Assembly (NCBI GenBank): GCA_030021035.2
Contig: JARYZH020000037.1
Location: forward strand, 2,571,001-2,635,000
From: Notholithocarpus densiflorus
Lineage: Eukaryota; Streptophyta; Magnoliopsida; Fagales; Fagaceae
Reading direction: 5' to 3'
Length of the DNA: 64,000 bases
Part shown: positions 24,280-34,500 of the stretch, piece after piece
Position numbering within the stretch: the stretch's first letter is position 1
Layout of the letters: the number at the start of each line of letters is the position of its first letter
Translations under genes and position numbers: made by a program
Notes under the pieces: model-generated
The model's database searches: none
What the model saw: the letters and a program-made list of their open reading frames with translations, nothing else
Told to the model about the DNA's origin: nothing

Positions 24280-25667
24280 TGTTGAGATTAATGTCCTTAA
24301 ATCCTATTGTATGATACTATGTATGATATTATGTATAACATTATGTATGACTTAATATTGTGTTTAATAAAGTTGTTTTATTATTATCTGAAATATTGGT
24401 AACATAAATATTCGGACATTATCATATAGTCCATGAGATGTATAGTATGTGATTTATGTGATTTAGTCACAGAAGATATAGATCACAAGTTCTTTGTAAA
24501 CTCAGAATTTAGTTCGTAGTCGGTGATGAAATTGGGCATTTCATCTGTGAAGACTATAACATATTAACTAAGATGATTTGTCTTGATCATGGAAGTGGTG
24601 ACTTCTAGTTAATATGTTAATATGTTTTAAAAGTTAAAATATATTGAACTGGACCGCTGTGAGGTTTATTATTCTCCTAACAACTGTCAATTGAATAATA
24701 AATCTCACAACTTATATTCACATGAACTCTTAATCTTGAGAGAATAATGGATCTGATCATGAAGTGTAGGTTGCTTTGATATATCAGGAGTGAGATCTAA
24801 AGTAACGGTCAAAACCTCAGTATGTTGGGCAGCCACATTTAGTGTTGATGGAACATATATTCTCAAGATGGAATTCATAGTCTCTTAACGGAGATACAAA
24901 ATATTCCCTTAAGATAAGTTTAATGGGTTTGTTATTCAGAGAGTTAGGCCTAACCACTTTAGTAAGACTAAAGTATATATTTATGAAATTGGATTTCATA
25001 AATATATGGTGAATAACTTAAAAGAATTAAACCGGGTACTTAAGGATTAAGATGTAGTAATTTACAAAGTGGCAGTCTTCATTCATGACTTTGTGTTACT
25101 ATGAATATTTTATGAAGGGGTTGCATGTACAATAAAGTCTTGGGATATAATTTCTTAATAAGGTCTAGAGTGCAATTATATTTATATAATGGTATTAAAT
25201 ATAATTAATGATAACTTTGGACTTGTCAAAAGTTGACAGAAAAGCCTAAGGCCCATTGGAGTTAGAGTCTTATTTATTCCCTTTTGGTCCCACTCCAAGC
25301 CACACACTAAAGCCCAATTGGAAATGCCCAAAAGGCTAGCCCAATTAGATAATCAGTTATATGGAGAGAAATATACAGATTTTTAGTAAGAACATGAAAT
25401 GGTATGTATGTGAGTGTTGGACACTCTTTCATTCTCTTTAAGAACATACACATATAACTGATTGAAAGACCACACATCTTGGGCATCAAGTGGAATTGGA
25501 GTGAAGATTGAAAGTATTCCCGAGAACTTCTGATCTTTGGTTTTGAAATTCACTGCACCAAGGTACACTCTCTTGTTCTATATTCTGAAACTTACATAGT
25601 GCATGTTATCAATTGCGAATGAAGTAGATCCGTTAATTTTCCGCTGCGTACATACATATTTCCAACA
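24280..25667 (+). repeat. Copia 3' LTR, full length
   Basis: 1,388 bp, TGTTGAGATTAATG to TTTCCAACA, directly preceded by AAGGCAAGTGGGAGAT as polypurine tract. It retains the block missing from the 5' LTR. Confidence 0.9.
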
Positions 25668-26186
25668 GGGACACCATAGGTATATCCCTTGTTCGTAGAA
25701 CTCTCCTCACTATTGTGGCTACTATCACTAGAACCACTATCACTGGTTGTATCATAATACTCGTCTATAGCTTTCTCTGTATTATTGCTAGATGAAGAAA
25801 TAACAGTTTCAAACATCTTTTGGAAACCAAAAACCTAAAGACGAGAAGTAAGAGAATACCTGGCTCTAGACGAGAGAGGACTATGGACGCGGAGAGACTT
25901 CTAGACGAGGCTCTAGACGAGGCTCTAGACAAAGGAAAATTTCAGAGAATATAGAGGGTAGAGGAGGTATTCCGCTATTTATAGGCAGCTGACCTAAACA
26001 CTTGAAACGACACAACCAACCAAGAAATGACATGTGGCGTACTCCTCGAAAACATGAATCGACATAACTTGTCACCAATAGGACAGTGACACGTGGCACA
26101 TTTAATCATTAACACAAATGCACTCGTCCAAGGAAAATAGATTGAGGGCATGCATTCCTTAGACGGCCCGTGGACGAAGGGGCAAC

Positions 26187-26711
26187 TGATGGTGCATGAT
26201 AGATCACTTAACTCCAGACTCGTCCACGATGCTCGTCCAAGGAAAAGTTAAATGTAAAGGCATGTTCGTCCAAGGATAAGCTCGTCCGTCCGTGAAGTCA
26301 TAAGGACGAGCACCTTGCGTCCTGAACATGTTCCTCGACGCAACCTCTGTTTTCCTGTCAGATTACAAACCGCTCCCCCAATAAACGGTTTGTAGAAAAC
26401 GGATCCCAAATAATGTAACTTCCATAGCGGTTATAGAAGTTACCTCCGAATCTTCCGAACTCCACAACGGTAGGGGGAATAACTGCCTCGGACAAACACT
26501 ATATAAGGGCTCTTCTACAGGAGGGTAAGGTATTCAGACATTTCCACAAAAAATTAGAATTCCAAAAATACTGACTTTACCATCGGAGGATTCTTGACCA
26601 GTCTTTCCCGGTCTTCTCTGATTTTGTGTTTACTTTTTCAAGACATTACCAGTAACCTCGAGATCATCAACGCCCGAGACATTCAGCCTACTGATTTCCT
26701 TGTGTTCATCA
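26187..26711 (+). repeat. 3' LTR of the Tat element
   Basis: 525 bp, same length as the 5' LTR with no indels noticed. About 19 substitutions by eye, about 17 of them transitions; at 12 of those 17 the 5' copy carries T or A, consistent with decay of methylated cytosines. Confidence 0.93.
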
Positions 26712-26803
26712 GAGCTAATTAGAACCCTAATGTGGATTAAATGTTAATATGAAATTATTTAATTGGAGAAATTGAGAAACTTTACCTAAATTAGGGTATA
26801 TAA

Positions 26804-28189
26804 GGGCCCGTTTGGTTTCCCCATCACTTAGTTTTCTTAACTCAGTTTTCAAAACTCAAAACTCATCACTCATAACTCAAATCCCACTTTCACTGAAAAA
26901 TCCCAAAACTCCTGTTTGGTTTAAAAACTCAATCACATATCTTATCTTTTTAACTCAACTTTTTGCCACAGCTATGGACCCCGCCTACTGACATTACACA
27001 GTGGTGAAATTGTTTCCTACCCGCGTGAACATACTTTTCTTCTTTTATTTTTTTCCTCTCCCTAATTTTATCCCATCAAAAAACCACCTTCTTCTTCCCT
27101 CGCCTCCCACATCATCGCACAAGCACAATAGAACAGGTCCCCTTCTTCTTTTTTATCTTCCTTCATTTTTTCAATTTCAATTTCTTACCCACAATACCCA
27201 TTTAACACACCTCTTTCTAAACCATGATTTTACGCCAAAACCATCTGCTGAACTGGGATCGTGGTCAGGGGCAGTGAGCACAAAGCAGTGAAAACCATGC
27301 CATTCTTCCCTCGCCTCTCACATCAACGCATGCGCACAACAGGTTCTCTTCTTCTGTTTGATCTTCTTTCTTTTTTCAATTTCAATTTCAGTTTCAATTT
27401 TGTACCCTCAATTTTCTCTGTATCTCCCCTCTTCAATCTGTATTTGTTTTTTTTTTTCTCTCTTCGCTGTTTCTTTCTTAGTTGTTTTTGGTTGGTTTGA
27501 ATCGGTGGTTATTGGGTTTAAAGTGGTGGGTTGTTTCAGTGGTTGCTAGGTTCGGATTGGTGATGGTGGGTTTCGGTGGTGGTCATTTGGGTGTTGGCTG
27601 GGTTTCACAGTGGAGATATAGTTTAAGTCACGGTGGAGATCGGGTTTGAGATTGGGTTTTTGGGTTTCAGTTGTTTCTCGGTCTCAGTTCTTGTGTCTCA
27701 GTTCCAGTGGTGGTTGGTATGGAGAGTGGTGAAGGCGTGGCTTGAATCGGTTGGGGCTGGGTTAAATCGGTTGGGGCTAGTTTTGTGTTTCTGTGGTGTG
27801 GATCGGCGGTTGGTTTTGTGGGTTGATTTTGGCAGTGGCTGAGTTTCAATTTCACGGTGGTTGTTGGCGACGTTGGATTTGTTGTGGTGGTGCTTGCAAC
27901 GGTAATACCAAACAAGCTCTGAACTGACATGACAACACAAGCTATAGGCCCCACAAAGTTCGAATATTTGCGTTGGTGCTACTGAGTTTCATATCTCAGT
28001 TTTTGAAAACACCATATTGTTGTTTCCTATTTCCATCATTCTAACTCAAATTTTTGAGTTTTGAGTGATGGAAACAAGAGTTGAAAACTAAGCCAAACAA
28101 GAATTTTTTTGTGGGACCCACATATTTTGAAAACTCAGTTATGAAAACTGAGTGATATGATCCAAAAACATTCTCATCCAAACAGACTC
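26804..28189. mobile_element. PIF/Harbinger-like non-autonomous element
   Basis: A 1,386-bp element with ends GGGCCCGTTTGG and CCAAACAGACTC (inverse GAGTCTGTTTGG) and a TAA duplication (26801-26803 and 28190-28192). Subterminal ACTCAGTTTT/ACTCAAAACTC motifs occur in inverted orientation at both ends. The interior holds pyrimidine-rich and GGTT-rich sequence, including a partial duplication around TTCTTCCCTCGCCTC (27092 and 27305). No transposase or recognisable protein is encoded. Confidence 0.65.
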
Positions 28190-28192
28190 TAA

Positions 28193-28521
28193 GTTTTTTC
28201 CCATTTGATTATACTTTAATAGGTTTATTTTATTGATAACTGCGAAGCAGGAATTTTTCCCAAAAATAAAAAAAGAAAAAGAAAAATACAAAAAGATTAA
28301 AGTATAAAATAAAAAATAAAAAAAAAAGAGGAAAAAGAAGAAGATATTATTTTATTTAGAGAAACAAAGTAGATATTGAACTAAACTCTTACTCTTACAA
28401 CAAGGCCTCTAGTTCGTTTACTTCATCCATTTGAATTCCCAAATCCAAATGCATAACTGAAACTAAAAGTAAAAAACAACAGGCTCTCCTTCAATTTTTT
28501 GTTTGATTGTTGTTTTAATAA
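28193..28521 (+). promoter_or_regulatory. EGY2 upstream region
   Basis: AT-rich stretch between the Harbinger-like element and the EGY2 start codon, containing a long A-rich tract (28258-28360) and a pyrimidine/purine mix that must hold the core promoter and 5' UTR. No TATA box can be named with confidence. Confidence 0.35.
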
Positions 28522-31500
28522 ATGGGAACTCTGACTACGAGCTGTAGTTTTAGTTTTTCGGCCCCCGTATGGAATAGGACGAGGAGGAATTCATGTTTGT
28601 TGTGCAGAGTCAGACAAACATCGTGTTCATTTAGCGTCAAGTCGAAGTCGAAGAGGAAGAGGACTACGACTACGAGAGTGAATTATTTCAATTTTTATAG
28701 GTTTAAGTGTTTTAGCAGCGTTCACAATGACAGTAATGGCGATGAAGAAGAGAGTAGTGCTGAACCTTCGACTTCCACGGCAACCACCGCGGCACCGCCT
28801 GAAGAACCAACGCCCGGCGACAAAAAGACGCCGCCTTCTTCAAGGGTATTATTTATTGTTTTTTTTTTAATAATTTTATTAGAATTCTTTTTTCTTTTTC
28901 TTTTTTATCAAAATTAAAAAAATTGAACTTGTTTTGAATTTCTTTCTTTAAATTTTAGTTGGACTAGTAGTATTTGAAGTTGTTGGAACATTATTAGTAA
29001 TACAGTTTTACTTAGATAGAACGAGTTTTTTTTTTTTTTTTTAATAGTAAAGAGTGAATTTAATCATTTAACTATTATTTTGAAAGTATATCTTAAGCTT
29101 TGAAAAACTCATTTAGATTAGTGAGTCGAGTGGTGGCATGGCTTTCACTTGGGATTGATTGTCTTTCAATACCTCAATTCTAATGTTGGTATCAATGTTG
29201 ATCATTACCACTGTCAACTTCAATGCTTTATCGGAAACTACTTATTTTAAGTCCTTTTAGAGGCCATTAGTTTCAGTTGAGCCCCCACTACTCGAACTCG
29301 AAGCTTGTTGGTATCAATGTCTTACAAGGTATTGTATTGACCTGTGATTCATATGGTGTGGGTGCTCACTTGTTCTGTGTGAATCTGTATGTATATATAT
29401 CATATAATGTGATGGGTAGTGATAAATAAAAATTTAAAAGGCACAAAGTCACACCTATGAATGTATGTCTAATATATAAGATAGGACTGTGCTGATTCAA
29501 GTATGTCCATGTTTCAGCCCCCAACTATATCACCGGTTGGACCGGCATACAACAGTTTCCAAGTTGATTCTTTTAAACTGATGGAACTCCTTGGGCCCGA
29601 GAAGGTCGATCCTGCTGATGTAAAGTTGATTAAGGATAAGCTTTTTGGCTATTCTACCTTCTGGGTTACTAAAGAAGAGCCATTTGGAGACCTTGGTGAG
29701 GGCATTCTTTTCCTTGGGAATTTAAGGGGAAAGAGAGAAGAGGTGTTTGCCAAACTTCAGAGTCAGTTGGTTGAGGTCACTGGAAATAAGTACAACCTTT
29801 TTATGGTTGAGGAACCCAATTCAGAAGGACCAGACCCACGTGGTGGTCCACGTGTTAGCTTTGGTTTGCTGCGAAAGGAGGTTTCAGAACCAGGGCCAAC
29901 GACACTTTGGCAGTATGTGATTGCTCTCTTGTTATTCCTTCTAACCATTGGTTCCTCTGTGGAGTTAGGAATTGCATCTCAGGTACAAATGAAACCACAA
30001 GTTCACATCATAGTATTTATCTGTATATGTTAGTACACAATCCTTTTCTTATATGTTTTAGGACATCATAATGGTTCATTAACTATTGATTTGTTTGTCA
30101 TTTTGGGAATTTACCATTCATTATTACATGTTTTTTGTTTTGTTTTGTTTTTTTTTTTAAATGAAGCAGATCAATCGACTTCCACCAGAGGTAGTGAAAT
30201 ACTTCACAGATCCAAATGCCATTGAACCACCAGATATGGAACTGCTATTTCCTTTTGTGGAGTCTGCTTTGCCCCTGGCATATGGTGTCTTGGGAGTTCT
30301 ACTATTTCACGTAAACAATCATCTCTTGCTGCCTGTCTACTTTGGTTGTATAAATGCATTTCAATGGAAAAAGTTTCTATTGGTGTTATAATACATTGTG
30401 CTACATTTACATGCAGATCATAATCTACTTTTTTTGTTTCTATTTCTATTTTTTGAATATAGAATTCTGGAGCTTAAAAATTATCTACCACAAACTATCC
30501 TATATATAGCCACTGCCATTTTGTGAGTTAATTTGTATTAAATACAAACTAAAATCTATTACTTAGCTGCTCTTCGCATTTGAAGATATTAACCATTTGA
30601 TCATTTTTGCCCGGGGTAGGTCCAATTCTTTGGTTAAAAACTTACCAATTTTGAAAAATAAAAAGAATACCACTTGATAATATTTGCTGTTTGGCTCAAC
30701 CCAACTATGCAGGTTGATAATCCTAATCTTATTAAGGTATCTGGCAAAGTCAATCCATTCCTCCTATTGGAATAATATGATTTTAGATTTTGTTAAAGCT
30801 ATCCAAGTACAGCTTATGTACATTGTCTTGAAGTACTAAAATTTCCTGTCTTGCAAAGACAATCCCTTCCTCCTATTGGAACAATATGATTTTAGATTTG
30901 GTTAAAGCTATCCAAGTATGAGTTGTGTACATTGTCTTGGAGTACTAAAATTCCCTAGATCCCAAGCCAAAACCACAACCTTCGCAAACAACAGACACTG
31001 GGAAATTATTCACCCATTCAATGTGAAAGATCCATCTAAAAGCCATTTTACTTGAGTTGATTAATTGCTAAAGAGATGACATAATACATCTTTGCTACCT
31101 CTTAACCTTGTGTTTATTGGTTCCTTAACTTCTTTTGACCTATTTCTTGATTTATATTTTTCTTCAACTGATATTGATATTACTAAATGTCATTAAACAG
31201 TCTTCTAAATAAATGTTATCTTTTGATATATTTCTAGTGATAGGGCTAATTACATGCAGGAAGTTGGGCACTTTCTGGCTGCTTTCCCAAAGAAAGTAAA
31301 GCTAAGCATACCTTATTTTATTCCCAACATTACCCTTGGCAGCTTTGGTGCAATTACTCAGGTGAGTATATTTAATCATTTCTGTATGTTATAATTCCTT
31401 TCCTGAAATCATTAAGTGGCAGAAACTTCTTTGTGGGGGTTATAAAATTTCCTCTTATAAGACTGGTGCAATATAATTTTTATGGTTGGGTGCTAAGCTG

Positions 31501-34500
31501 TGTTACTCAAATGAAATGTAAGCTGGGGTTCAACTGATAGTCCAGTGGTAATGGCATCCTTTGTGGTGCCCCATGTTTGTGGTTCAAATCCCACCTCCCT
31601 TCCCCTCCCCCACTAGCTCATAAAAAAAATAATAATAAAAAAGAAAAGCAAGCTTGTTCAGTTTCTTCCTTCTCTTCAGATTTGAGTAATGCCAGTATCA
31701 TATTTGAATGGATGGCTCTGTGTCCCAGCAAAGTGACTGGGCATTGAATGGTTATTCCCCTGGTCAATATGAATTCCTATATCTCCTTAGACATACCCAG
31801 CATTGGAAGGTTGTTTAACATAGAGACCAATTCCCACATCCCCACAAACACATTTAGAAGGAAGCATTGAGTAACATGGTTGAGACAAATGCTTCAGAAC
31901 ATTATTTCAGTCTTATTACAAGTTGATCTGTTCCTGGTTTAGAAGTTAAATGTTGTTTTCCCCATACCTTATTCAAATGTATTTATTGTAAGATAAAAAA
32001 AGAAGGCCTTAACTCCTTGAAAGAGGTAAGTCTAAATGTATTTAGATATTCAGTCCTACAGATCCCTCTTTTGCTTATACTGAGTGCTCTTGCCATTTTT
32101 GCATGGAGTTGGACTTATCCAACTGCCTCGTTGATGCAGGGAACCAAGATTTTATGTTTTAATTTGCGATTAGTTTTGTTTTTGAATTTAAATTTTGAAT
32201 CTGATTATCAATGTCATTTTTAGGGATTTAATTAGGTGTTTTCCATATTAGTATAATCCCTAAAACCTATTTAACTGGCACTCATGTAATCGTGAAAGAT
32301 TGTTGAATTTGAATAAGAATATTATTATGAGTTGAGAATGTCTCCTCCTTTGTTCTCTTTGTTTGGTGGTGATGCCAAAACCAAAAAAAAATCTGTCCAT
32401 CCTTATACAACCCACTGCCACCTTGCCGCCCTCCACACAGCCGCCAGGAGGAGTCAGATCTGCACTGCTGAAGCCGTTGTTTCGCCAACCACTAGAGCTG
32501 TCCATCTTGCCCAGCACCACCGTCACACATCTGCTATTGATTTACTGGGATTGAAGCTTTCCTGTGTGTTGTGGATAATATTCCACACGTGACCTGTATT
32601 TGGCTTTCTAGTCATTTTTAAAAAAAGGAACGAGACCAGCAACAGGGACGTTCAGCCCATTCTGACTACTTGGGCTCTTTTTTTTTTGGTAGCCCACATG
32701 GTTTTATTGTTGGTCACAACCTGCATCCAGCAAACATCTAATCCCACCAGTCCAGATCAGTCCAGCCCAGACTCGCACATTGGATAACAACCCCCATGTC
32801 ATCAGTACAGGTTCTTTTTATCATTCTTTGTTGAGACTTATTATTAATCATGGTTATATTAGAAGCACCTAGTTTTGATGGTCATCAAGACCCATGGATT
32901 TTCACTGAGTGGTTAAATGAGATAGATGAGTTTTTGAACAAATAGGTTTGTCATACGTGACAAGGGCTAGGTTTGCCAAGATGAAATTGATAAGTAGAGC
33001 TAGAGATTATTGGCAAGATGTTGAAGACCTTCGCATTAGAAAGGGTAAGCCTCCCATAACTAATTGGAAAGAAATGAAGGAAATACTCATTGAGAGATAG
33101 ATTCCCCCATCCTATGAACAGAGGAGAGAGAGATATGTTTCCTCCATCCTATGAGAAAATAAGAGAGAAATATGTTCCCCACCTTATCAACAAAAGAGAC
33201 AAATACGAGATAACAATCTCAATCAATGGGATAGACCTGCACCTAGCCATGTATCTCAATTTGAAGATGAGATGTATACGGTCCACGAATCAAAGCCCGC
33301 CCAAGATCATGGCCCATTTAAGTCAGACCCACTCGAATTATACCAAACATTGCTGAAAGGCCTGAACCGACCATTAGCTATACCAAACAATGATGAAAGG
33401 CCTGAACAGGGCATAGTCCGAACCGATCACCACAAGATATCGCCAAAGGCATGATATAATGCCTTGGGGAAATCCGCCTGCCGAACACGAATTTGGAGGC
33501 TGGCACAAGTTCCAATGGAGTCATTTCAGGAATATTTAGTGGGCCCCACCCATCCAGGTATAAACAGCAGAGAGGGGCCCACCTGCCTGGGGGAAGGGAC
33601 CCTTCATGATGGCTAACCCACTCAAGGCTGGGTATTTAAGGGGAAGGAGACTTAGGAGGGGTTGGAAAATTTTGGGGAGAGAGATAAAAGCGTGGTGAGG
33701 AAAAAGCCTTCCCGGGAAGAAAGAGATCCAATTCGGATTTTCTTGGGAAAGAGGGGATCATTCATATAGCAAGGATAAAAGAGTGTAACTCCAATCTATC
33801 CACCACAGTAGCAGCATTGCCAACTTTTGGGCCTCCCATTGTTGGATACTCTTGATCCACGGTACAAATAAATTAGGGGATAAAGCCTGGAAGCCTCCGT
33901 CTCTTGGGCTGAACCACCACAAGATGAATGTTCGAACAATTTCTAGTCCTAAGCCTAATGTGACTTTTTGTTCAAATTCTAGTCCCAAGCCCAAGGTGAA
34001 TTTTTGTTCAAAATCTAGTCTTAAGCCCAAGGTGAACTTTGGTTCAAATTCTAGTCCTAAGTTCACTCCAGTGCTATCTTCCATTGAAGTAGAACACAAA
34101 TTTACAGAAGTAGAACACAAATACACTGCAGTAGAACACAAACTTGAGAATCTCATGAAATTAGTTCAAGATTACTTTGCAATGCTCAATAAACCTGAAA
34201 TTGGGTTTGATACTTTAGATGCTCACCACAAGCCCTTAGTGTCAACGGAGGTTGCTTTACCTGTGTGACAAAAAGTACCTACTGAGGAGCCTAAACAACA
34301 AGGTGAAATATCTGAACTATGTGTAGCAGACTTAATTCAACCTGTTGAAGTGTCAGATACATTGCCCATTGTTGAATTGGATGATTCCATTATCCTTGAT
34401 GAAGAGAAGGTTCCACAAGGAAGTGTAACATTAGAGGGTGCACATGATGCGATGGTGATGCCTAGGGTTTGCAAGCAGATTCTAGATGGTGAAGCCTAGG

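Larger units (their letters stand above)
18083..25667 (+). mobile_element. Ty1/copia LTR retrotransposon nested in the Tat antisense gene
   Basis: LTRs at 18083-19060 and 24280-25667, PBS at 19063, polypurine tract about 24264-24279, and domain order gag-protease-integrase-RT-RNase H, which defines copia. Flanking pentamers AAGAC (18078-18082) and GGGAC (25668-25672) differ by two transitions and look like a decayed target duplication: taking either copy keeps the host antisense reading frame open. LTRs differ at roughly 3 to 4 percent of shared positions by eye. Confidence 0.92.
15995..25816 (-). pseudogene. Antisense gene of the Tat element (Transposase_28-like), split by copia
   Basis: Spliced gene on the opposite strand to gag-pol. 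Inferred exons: 25816-25668 joined across the copia insertion to 18082-17413; 17324-17154; 17061-16604; 16510-15995. All junctions have GT/AG signals and keep frame. The N-terminus is Ser-rich and acidic. The middle (17990-17413) matches the family called putative gypsy-type transposon protein (PF04195; motifs LGICQFNPNAWR, FLFCYKPSEI, GRDPFAPYFG). The last exon is a coiled coil rich in K/E ending in an acidic tail. One in-frame TGA occurs near 16918, where CGA would fit. Function of this family is unknown. Copia insertion and the stop make it a pseudogene. Confidence 0.75.
9234..26711 (+). mobile_element. Ty3/gypsy LTR retrotransposon, Tat lineage, nested copia inside
   Basis: Complete but inactive element: LTRs at 9234-9758 and 26187-26711, perfect target duplication GAGCT (9229-9233 and 26712-26716), PBS at 9760, gag, protease, RT, RNase H, a second archaeal-type RNase H, integrase, then an antisense gene before the 3' LTR. 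The dual RNase H and the antisense gene with a Transposase_28-like domain are marks of the Tat (Retand/Ogre) branch. Without the 7.6-kb copia insertion it would be about 9.9 kb. The two LTRs differ at about 19 of 525 positions by eye, nearly all transitions. Stops and frameshifts disable gag-pol. Confidence 0.93.
9139..26726 (-). mobile_element. tRNA-derived SINE split by the Tat element
   Basis: Minus-strand SINE in two pieces. The A-rich tail and body are at 9139-9233 (poly-T on the plus strand at 9141-9149); the 5' head is at 26712-26726. A 7-bp duplication CTAATGT flanks the two outer ends (9132-9138 and 26727-26733). The pieces match the SINE at 40411-40584 (GAGAGAGTTTCAA near the tail, TTAGCTCAATTGG A-box-like head). 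Relative to that copy about 50 bp around the B box is missing. The Tat element inserted inside the A-box region, so this SINE cannot be transcribed normally by RNA polymerase III. Confidence 0.75.

Noticed and set aside
27001..27960. Several open frames in the Harbinger-like element
   Set aside because: Low-complexity Phe/Ser- or Gly/Val-rich translations of pyrimidine- or GGTT-rich DNA; no domain.
31525..31649. Possible tRNA gene
   Set aside because: A and B boxes are present but no cloverleaf could be arranged, and an A-rich tail with flanking direct repeats marks it as a SINE.
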